A program made the translations under genes and the position numbers. The notes beneath the pieces were generated by a model. The model made no database searches and was not told where the DNA came from. It saw only the letters and a program-made list of their open reading frames with translations. A stretch of DNA of 64,000 nt from Warburgia ugandensis (taxonomy: Eukaryota > Streptophyta > Magnoliopsida > Canellales > Canellaceae): contig CP141132.1 in the NCBI GenBank assembly GCA_035236585.1, positions 22,357,945-22,421,944 of the forward strand, read 5' to 3'. Numbering within the stretch: position 1 is the first letter of the stretch; each line of letters starts with the position of its first letter. Positions 56,455 through 64,000 of this stretch are shown one piece after another.

Positions 56455-58943
56455 GTACCGAAAGTGGTCTTTTACGGGGACTTCTTAGTTGTCAATGTTG
56501 ACCGGTGTTTCACTCCTACTCTCCTTACTAAAATTACATTCCATATATTCTGTCTTAGTTTAGCTAATTTTAAATCCTTCAAATTCTAATGCTTCTCTCC
56601 ATAACTCTAGCTTTGTATTTACACCCTCACTTGTCTCATCAAGTAAGACTATATCATCTGCAAATAGCATGCACCAGGGAATCTCTTCATGCAAATGTTT
56701 TGTTAACTCATCTACAACCAATGTGAAAAGGTATGGGCTCAATGCCAATCCTTGGTGCAATCCTATAGTGACAAGGAAATCAGCTGTCATGCCACTAGTG
56801 GTCTTAACATTTGTTACCGCTCCCTCATACATATCTTTAATTATGTCTATATATCCCTTAGAAACACCTTTATTGCCCAACACCCTCTGTATTAACTCTC
56901 TAGGGACTCTATCATAAGCTTTCTCTAAGTCGATAAAGACCATGTGGAGGTGGAGGTCTTTCCTCCTCTCCCTATATTTCTCTACTAATTGTCTTAATAA
57001 GAAAATAGCTTCCATGGTAGACCTCCCAGGCATGAAACTAAACTGATTCTCCAATACACTTGTTTCATGTTGTAACCTCTTCTTAATCACTCTTTCAAAA
57101 AGTTTCATAGTGTGGCTCATAAGTTTGATCCCTCGATAATTAGTGCAGCTCTGTATGTCTCATTTATTCTTATAAATTGGTACAATAGAGCTTTTCCTCC
57201 ACTCATAAGGCATTTTCTTTGATTTTATAATATTGTTAAACAACTTTGTCAACCAAACTACCCCAATATCTCCCATATGCTTCCAAACCTCTATTGGGAT
57301 ACCATCGGGCCCCATGGCCTTTCCTAATTTCATCTTTTTCAAGACCTCTTTTACTTCAGGTACTCTAATCCTACGTTCATATCTATAATATCCAGTGTTA
57401 TTTAGATTTATAGTATTTTCAATCCCTATATTCTCAGAGCCATTGTCATTTAACAATTTTTGAAAGTATGTTTTCCACTTTTATTTGATCTCATCATCTT
57501 TGACTAATACCCTTTGATCATCGCTTCTAATGCACCAAACATGATCTAAGTCCTTACCCTTCTATTATCTTACTTTTGCAAGTTTAAACACATCTTTCTC
57601 ACCTTCTCTTGTTCCTAGTCTATTATAGAGCTTATCGTATGCTTTAAGTTTAACCTCACTTACTATTCTCTTAGCAACCTTTTTAGCATTCTTATATTGT
57701 TCATAGTTTTCATTATTTCTAGTCTTTTTTCATGTTTTAAAACGCATTTGTTTTTCTTTATTAACTTTTTGCATTGTTTCACTCCACCACCATGTTTCCC
57801 TTACTAATTGCCTTTTACCTTTAGATACTCCTAAGACATCTTTTGCAACTTTCTTAATGAACTCAGCAATATTTATCCACATGGTATTTACTTTTGTTTC
57901 ATAGTTCCAAATTCCTTCTACCATCAACTTATTTGTGAATGAGGTTATTTTCTCTCCTTTTAAGTTCGACCACTTAATTTTTGGATACCTATTACGTTCA
58001 TTTCCTTTCTTCCATCTTTTGCTATGGATATCCATAACCATCAACCTATGTTGTGAGGTTAAACTCTCACCGGGTATCACCTTACAATCCTTACATATAG
58101 ATCGTTCATTATTCCTAAGTAGAAAAAAGTCTATTTGGCTTTTATGAAGTCTACTTTTAAAAGTTATTAGGTGTTCATCCCTCTTCTTAAAAGAGTGTAT
58201 TTGCAATGGATAGGTTATATGACAAGGAAAAATCGAGGATATTCTCTCCCATCTTATTTCGTTCACCTATACCATACCCTTCGTGTATTTTATCATATCA
58301 TTCCTTATCTTCTCCTACATGGCCATTTAAGTCTGCTCCTATAAATATCTCCTCAGTGTTGGGAATTTTTTGCATGACCCCCTCCATATATTCCCAAAAT
58401 TGTCTCTTGATTATATCTTGCAACCCTACTTGTGGTTCGTATACACTTATAACATTTATAATCTGCTCTCCTAGAACAAGTTTTATTATTATAATTCTAT
58501 TACTAATTATTTTAACGTCCACAACTTTATCCTTTAATTCCTTATCCACTATTATTCATATGCCAGTTCTGTTATTTTCGTTTTCGACGTATCATAATTT
58601 ATACCCATCTATTTCTCTAGCTTTAGCCCCTTTCCACTTGGTTTCTTGGATACAAGCGATGTTGACTCTCCTACGTTTCATCGCGTCTACTAACTCCAAA
58701 CTCGTACTTGTCAATGTCTCTATATTCCATGTGGTGATACAAATCTTATGTTCTGGAGATATCCTATTTACTATTGCCTATCTCGAACTCCATGGAATGA
58801 ACCCATGTCCACTTTTCACTGCACCTGGGTTCTGATGCAGTGCGTCACTTCCGAGGGGATGCTCTAGCAGCCCTTGCCCATTTTTCACTACACCCAGGAT
58901 CCGATATAGCGTGTTACTTATGGGGAATGCCCTAACTTGAGGG
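56455..58943 (-). pseudogene. RTE LINE copy 1, 5' part (endonuclease and reverse transcriptase)
   Basis: Minus-strand, near full-length RTE-clade LINE ORF of about 950 codons when joined to 52621-53216. The apurinic endonuclease-like domain (about 58756-57950) shows TTWNIETLT, IACIQETKWKG, the IFIGADLNGHVG block, SQIDFFLL and SQHRLMVMD, so key acidic and His residues are present. The reverse transcriptase (57456-56560) shows MGPDGIPIEVWK, a [13 protein letters not shown] block, [49 protein letters not shown] and the intact catalytic FADDIVLLD. Lesions are a frameshift between about 58298 and 58266 and stops at 57157-57159, 56560-56562 and near 56475, plus stops upstream of 58549. The 5' region (58796-58943) has two diverged repeats of about 73 bp (GTCCACTTTTCACTGCACC, GCCCATTTTTCACTACACC), typical of plant RTE leaders. 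No target duplication was identified for the LINE itself. Confidence 0.9.
58796..58943 (-). repeat. Leader repeats of the RTE LINE
   Basis: Two copies of about 73 bp at 58796-58870 and 58871-58943 (minus-strand words GGTGCAGTGAAAAGTGGAC and GGTGTAGTGAAAAATGGGC), ahead of the endonuclease domain. The repeated leader may act as the promoter. Confidence 0.65.
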
Positions 58944-58959
58944 AATGTCAGTTTTCGAT

Positions 58960-59256
58960 TCATATTATGTTTGGGTTGCCATAGTTTTAAAAAAATGAAG
59001 ATGATTTTCATTTCTTCCTTACAAACTAATATACAAATGCATATTCATTTCCAAGAAAAAGAGAAATAACAAAATCATCTTTAGCTTCACCCTTGCCACC
59101 TATCTACCTAATGCAAGGGTGGCCATATTTTAAGAAGCTGGAGATCATTTTCATTTCTTCCTCACAAACTAACATACAAATGCATATTCATTTGTAAGAA
59201 AGAAATAACAAAATCATCTTCAACTTCTCCCTTATCAGTTTGTACCTGACGCAAGA
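58960..59256. repeat. Tandem duplication of about 140 bp beside the LINE 5' end
   Basis: Copies at about 58970-59115 and 59116-59256 share GATCATTTTCATTTCTTCC-type, CAAATGCATATTCATTT and AGAAATAACAAAATCATCTT segments and a closing TACCTRAYGCAAG. The unit has no coding pattern. Confidence 0.8.
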
Positions 59257-59591
59257 CCCTCCTCCTTTTTCATCCGGGCTTGGGATAGGCATCTGGGCTA
59301 TCATCTGCCAAATTAATGAATTTGTCCAACCAATGTGGCATACATGGGGCCCAAAAGATGTTTATTACCCTTTGGTAAGCAAGTGGCTTTCTCCTTAGCA
59401 ATTTTCCTCTTTACTAGAATTTTTTAACATTAGATTTATATAAGAAGTGTGATCTTTCCTACACTAGCCCCATTTTCTCTGGCTATGAACTTTGCCCCTA
59501 TTTTTTCCTTGTGCTACATAAGCATGTTTTAATATTTTAGTTATTTGTACTATTTACTGTGTCCTTACTTAATGAACCCTTAAATGGTCTT

Positions 59592-59660
<69 letters not shown>

Positions 59661-60149
59661 CATTCCAATTCTAAGTTGTGGTTCATGTAATTTCACATAT
59701 TTGCTTGTTATATGCATATTTTTATGCTCTATACTTAGTTACTTTGTCTAAATTCAAATTTTGATGTCAATCACATTTATAATAATTTTTTTGGGACTGC
59801 CCTCGTGATTTGTTAGTCTAGTATATATTAAAGAAAAAGGGTTAAGCAACCCATTATCATTTATTATTATTATTTCTCTTTTTTGAGCATTTATGAGTTT
59901 TATTTTATTTTGACCTCATTTTTTAATCAATTCTTAAAGCCATTTTGAGGCATTAATAATTTTATGTACTCTATTTCACCCTATTTTCTTCATAACTTTT
60001 CCTATTTTTTCTCCCACTTAATTATTCCCACTTTCTTACACTTAAAGGTTTGTTCCTAGCTAATTTGTTATCTTTTTCCCCCTTTATAACATGGAAGCTC
60101 CTAGATAATGGATCATTATAAGATACCATGTATATGAATTTATTACCAA
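59257..60149. other. No recognised gene; microsatellites
   Basis: Contains (CT)23 at 59593-59638 directly followed by (AT)11 at 59639-59660. Otherwise AT-rich with no open frame. Confidence 0.5.
59593..59660. repeat. (CT)23(AT)11 compound microsatellite
   Basis: Uninterrupted CT run of 46 bp, then AT run of 22 bp. Confidence 0.95.
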
Positions 60150-60560
60150 GGAATGATATCATAGTGTGTGCACTACAAACTACTTATTGTAGTGCCCCTC
60201 TTTTGCTTGATGGGCCCTACAAGTGCTTGATTAGATCGTCCAATAGATTTCTTTGGCTCCAGATCACTTGTGCACCAAACCTTAAGGTGATTACATGAAT
60301 ATAAGATCCAAAATCTTTGCTTCTCACTTGCTAAACACGGATAGTTCTTTAAACAAGGATTCTCACTGTTTGTTGCAGTGATCAAGAGAATATTTGTTGT
60401 AATTCCAAACTTATCCAATCATTGTTGTTTTTAAAGCATTAGTGATCCAAAGTTGGAGAAACCAGATGGATGGATCTGATCAGGCATTTGTGAGGATCAT
60501 CACGCAAAAATGGGTGCACTATAGTAAGTAGATGTAGTACACACACTATGCTATCATTCC
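60150..60560. mobile_element. MITE, copy 1 (411 bp, long imperfect terminal inverted repeats)
   Basis: The first and last 70 bp are imperfect inverted repeats, beginning GGAATGATATCATAGTGTGT on the left and GGAATGATAGCATAGTGTGT on the complement of the right end, both continuing to a TAGTGC...TTTTGC.TGATG-like segment. There is no coding capacity. Flanks read TTTATTACCAA and, two bases beyond the right end, TTTATTGCCAA, a possible 9-11 bp target duplication with one mismatch, which would suit a Mutator-derived MITE. The superfamily is inferred. Confidence 0.75.
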
Positions 60561-61648
60561 CTTTTTATTGCCAAATTAGAGAAGTATCCCCTAATGTTGA
60601 AAATCTTAAATCAAAATTTAACTTGAATCCATATTGTTTATAATTGCCAACAAATGTCCATCATAGTTAGTCACAAACAGCATCTCTCTTAAAATGCACT
60701 TGGTTACAAGTTCAAGTTACCTCTTTCCCTTTAGCTGAGAATAAGAATTAGGAGTGTGTGAGTGATTTGCTTTGCAATTATTAAATTGTACCCAAAAAAA
60801 ATTAGCATTTACAATCATGAGCTCCAAGAAATGCACAATCAAGCTACAATAATTAGTTATTTCGTTGATTCTTTTAACTAATAGAAAATACATACCAAAC
60901 TAGAATTTAATTGAGGTTCATTAGTGTAATTTATCATCTTAATGAAACTTGAATTAGGTGGAAATAAGACAAGAAAAGAAAAAAACCATGAATCTTGGGT
61001 TGCTAATGTGAAATTGGATCTTAACTTTTAGATTTTTAAGTCATAGGGTAGAGAATCCTTACCAATTAAAAATTTCAAAACATGCACATGTCACATAAAG
61101 TTGACAAAATATGCTTATGTCTTTTTGAGGTGGAAAATAATGATTATATAACACTTTTTGGATATAAATGCCAACATATTTATAATCTACATCTCTCATT
61201 ACTAAATATGTTTTTTTTTTTTTTTGGGCTTAAAATATACCAGAAGAGAGAAACAAAATCTCAAATTTCATAGGTGTAAAAATTACAAAACCTTAATTTT
61301 TAGGTGCTTATTGAACATAAATCCAATTTTTTAGTAGAAAAAGAAAAAAATAATCCCCAATACCAAGCTATTTTATATAGAAAAAGAAAATAATTAATTT
61401 CTAAGAGTAAATGTGTATAACTTCAAAAGAAATTTTTGCATATAATAATCAAATCTTAATTTTTAGGTGCTCATTAGGTCCTACTTATACTTCTCTACTA
61501 GTTAAAAAAAAAAAACTAGTACAACAATTTTTGAAGGTTGATACAAAATATCTATACAATTGAAATATGTAAGTAGTAAATATAACATTTATTATATTTA
61601 AAAGAAAATACTATAGGCAAAAAAAGTAAAGGAAGAATCTTAGTATAG
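60561..61648. other. No recognised gene
   Basis: AT-rich, poly-T and poly-A runs (61209-61225, 61505-61514); a 63-codon frame at 61082-61273 has no motif. Confidence 0.5.
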
Positions 61649-61942
61649 CGAATGACATTCAAAGTGTAGTGCTCCTAACTTTTGCATGATAGGCCCCACT
61701 TTTGGTTGGTTAGACCCATCCATCTAATTTTTCTAGATTTAGATATCTTGTGTAACAAACACTAAGGTGATTTGATGATTTTAACAATGGAAAAGTGTGC
61801 TTCTTATTTGTTGATCAGGGATAGTTCTTTAAACAATGTTTCTCTCATCCATGTGCTTAAATCAAAAGTACAATTTTCAAGATTTTGGACTCATCTTGTC
61901 CTTCTTGCTTTGTGCAGTAGTCATCTAATGTAGGTAAATTAG
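61649..61942. mobile_element. MITE, copy 2, interrupted on the right
   Basis: Same family as 60150-60560: GTAGTGCTCCTAACTTTTGC, TGATAGGCCCCAC, CACTAAGGTGATTTGATG, GGATAGTTCTTTAAACAA in matching order. Only the left 300 bp are present. The break coincides with the start of LTR A3, so the right part is probably displaced beyond the window. Confidence 0.7.
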
Positions 61943-62199
61943 TGCAATGCCCGAGCAATTTACACTTTTTAACAAAAATTAAACATTCTATAGGAAATAA
62001 AGTGAGTTAAATGTTTCACTTTATTTAAAATAGTAAATGAAGAAATTTGTGAGGAAACTTAGTACCATTAGATTCTACTCGAAAAATGGAATCCAACGCC
62101 TCAAAGAACGCCGAAAACAGAGTTCGTATGAAGAAGTTATGGCCATTTAAAGATCAGGGGTATTTCTGTAAATTAAACAGAAAACAAAAAAATGAAAAA

Positions 62200-63110
62200 G
62201 GATGAAAAACGCAAGGGGCCGTTTTGATAACAGCACCCCCTGTCGTCTTCAACCTCTAGATCCCTCCAGAAACCCATTTTTCACGATTTCTCCAGAAAAC
62301 CCCAGGGGAAAGGGCGGCACTGCCATTGAGGGGCACCGCCTTCTCCCCTCTATAAAAACCCCATCTCCCCCTCTCAAAAACACGAGTTTTTTAGCATTTT
62401 TGGACTGGGGTTTCCGGCAAAAACTGGAAACCTGTCTTTCTACGTTTTCTGGCAACGGCCAGGCCCAAGTCAGGCCAACCATTGCCATTTTTCTCCATGC
62501 CCTTTCTCCTTTCCGGTCTGGCCATAGGGTTTTCCCCCTTTCTTTGAGTTTTCCGGCGAGTAGGAAGGTCCAGGGTGAAATGGGGCTCTATCACCGGCAA
62601 TGGGCACTCCCCAGGCTCCCAAGTAAGATGTCCTTACCTCCTTCTTTGGTTCCTCCACCTTTCAGGCTAGATCCATGCTGGATCTAGCATTCTTAAACGT
62701 TTTCCAACTGGATTTCCTGGCCGGAAAACGTCCCCAAACCGACTTAAACGACCTTACACGAACCAAGCGTCCCAGGGATGCCTTGCTCCATGTGCGCCTG
62801 GGACAGGGTCCCAGGGATGGACTCCGGGCATACGGCAGTGCGTACACTGTCCCAGGTGCGGCCTTCGGGTGCGAGCGCCACATGGGGCACGGGTCCTGGC
62901 TCGACTAGGGTGCACGGGGTGCCCTGGGAGCTGAGATGCGCCATGCTATAAGGTGCGTTCGTGCGATGATGCATATCATAGCGCGTCACTTGAGCATGCA
63001 TGTGCGCCTGCAAAACGCAGTCCCTGGCATGGCCTTTGGGTGCGTACGCACGTAAGGCAGTCACGATTCAACCAGGATACACGGGTGTCCTGGGAACTGG
63101 GGCACGCGGA
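62200..63110. other. CpG-rich block in LTR A3 with palindromic repeats
   Basis: Contains GTCCTGGCTCGACTAGGGTG near 62893 and a diverged CACGATTCAACCAGGATACA near 63062, each followed by a TCCTGGGARCTGRG-like segment, as in A2. The repeat spacing is about 169 bp here and about 135 bp in A2. Confidence 0.75.
62350..62359 (+). promoter_or_regulatory. Candidate TATA box of LTR A3
   Basis: CTCTATAAAAACCCC about 410 bp after the LTR start. In A2 the aligned site reads GGCCATAAAGCCC and is degenerate. U3 would then be only about 0.4 kb, with most of the LTR in R/U5. Confidence 0.55.
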
Positions 63111-63490
63111 CCTATTGAGACTTTAAAGTTAGGATTAGAGGATAAATTACAAATTCTAACTATTGGAAAGTAGATCCACACCATAGGATCTAGCCTGACG
63201 AATGAATTAGGCAAGGACCTTGAACCCAATAGGCAGAGCTAACGATCTAATGACTAAATGGATTGAAATTAATAAGGACTCCTTATATCCATTCATACCT
63301 AGGAGTTTATGAATGAGACCCAGGGATGGTTTGAAGTGATAAAGGATGCGACTCCAGGAGACTTTGAGGTAGGTGCTCTATCGCTACTAGACTTTTTAAA
63401 AGAGTCATGATTATTTTATGCATGTTTTAAGTATAAGTTATATAACTTGTTTAGCATGACTTAATTCAACATACATATGATAAATGCTTT

Positions 63491-63604
63491 ATGCATAGAT
63501 ATGTTTTTCAAATAATTGCATATACATTATGCATAGATATGTTTTACAAATAATTGCATATACATTATGCATAGATATGTTTTGCAAACAAATGCATATA
63601 TTGC
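63491..63604. repeat. 38-bp tandem repeat, three units, in LTR A3
   Basis: ATGCATAGATATGTTTT recurs at 63491, 63529 and 63567, exactly 38 bp apart, each followed by CAAATAATTGCATATAC or a close variant. Confidence 0.9.
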
Positions 63605-64000
63605 ATGAATTGTGAGCATTGAGTTTTTGAAAGATTGCATGTCCTTAAGGGTTACCAAAAGACGTTGGAGTGCCCAAAAGATGCTGGGTAGGCAGTTGTG
63701 AGGGCTAGGCAGTTGTGAGGGACCCAAAGAGCACAGGTTTTGAAAAAGAGGTTTTCACTTGTTTGATCTGATATGATTTGGCTGATAAGCTCATAGGCGC
63801 TATGCCGAGAGGTTTGGGTTGGCCTCCAACCTCTACCACTATTAGGTGGATGGGTACCACAACAAAAAAGGGCAACATCCCTACTTCGACTGCATGTGGT
63901 ACAGGGAGCTACCACTGGTGTCACGACACTGGGTCGAAGTGTCATATGTCCCGTGGAGGCATATGACCCTATGTCCTCAGGTACCCGGGGACCACACGAT

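Larger units (their letters stand above)
61943..64000 (+). mobile_element. Giant LTR, family copy A3 (right end outside window)
   Basis: Begins TGCAATGCCCGAG and aligns with A2 along its length: ATTAGATTCTACTCG, GGAATCCAACGCCTC, TTCGTATGAAGAAGTTATGG, TTTTGATAACAGCACCCC, the CpG-rich block at about 62200-63110, and the module with CCAAAAGACGTTGGAG and CCAAAAGATGCTGGG at about 63655. The last bases of the window (GGGGACCACACGAT) match A2 at about 55555-55570, so roughly 880 bp of LTR should follow. The frame at 62202-62687 (161 codons) is GC-rich LTR sequence without a family match and is not open in A2. Confidence 0.8.

Noticed and set aside
58206..58835. 209-codon plus-strand frame, the longest in the window
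   Set aside because: It is the antisense of the LINE endonuclease region, whose minus-strand translation carries the real motifs.
62202..62687. 161-codon frame in GC-rich sequence, possible gene
   Set aside because: It lies in LTR A3 where aligned sequence of LTR A2 is not open, shows no recognisable domain, and overlaps frames of similar length on the other strand.

Overview
This window reads as nuclear, gene-poor plant DNA, most likely from a flowering plant with a large, transposon-rich genome. It is strongly AT-rich, has long di- and trinucleotide microsatellites, and every recognisable protein remnant belongs to a plant transposable element: CACTA/En-Spm elements with Transposase_24, DUF8039, DUF4216 and Ulp1 modules, RTE-clade LINEs, and Ty3/gypsy-type LTRs. 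I cannot name the species. I found no convincing host protein-coding gene, rRNA, tRNA or CRISPR array. All calls come from reading the sequence by eye, so ends without target-site duplications are approximate.

Layout, left to right. 1.3-6.65 kb: a decayed CACTA element (copy 1) with a transposase/Ulp1 remnant, (TG)n tracts and palindromic subterminal repeats. 6.85-9.86 kb: a giant LTR (A1). 10.2-11.2 kb: the 5' part of a related LTR (B1) with a purine-rich tandem repeat. 15.2-18.9 kb: a better preserved CACTA copy 2, with its 3' terminal repeat at 18881. 19.2-26.1 kb: three roughly 2 kb tandem blocks, each carrying an array of short hairpin-forming repeats. The third block holds a 5'-truncated RTE LINE flanked by 9-bp duplications. 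A 6 kb unassigned segment (26.1-32.1 kb) appears to interrupt the third block. 32.8-33.3 kb: a reverse-strand CACTA DUF4216 fragment. 33.3-40.6 kb: remains of a Tat/Athila-like LTR retrotransposon, mainly a polypurine tract and a 4 kb 3' LTR, into which a short LINE fragment inserted (11-bp duplications). 40.9-45.4 kb: LTR B2, containing a 139-bp (GA)n tract. 46.4-51.1 kb: two minisatellites and a 300-bp tandem duplication. 52.6-58.9 kb: a near full-length RTE LINE on the minus strand, split by a 3.2 kb solo LTR (A2) flanked by CCTAA duplications. 60.1-61.9 kb: two copies of a MITE. The second runs into LTR A3, which leaves the window at its right end.

The elements work together only as a record of insertion. 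The LINE at 52.6-58.9 kb is older than LTR A2, the 36.6-40.6 kb LTR is older than its LINE insert, the hairpin blocks are older than the 25.1 kb LINE, and MITE copy 2 is probably older than LTR A3. The least familiar parts are the giant LTR family with CpG-rich palindromic inner repeats and the triplicated hairpin-repeat block. No new functional system could be demonstrated.
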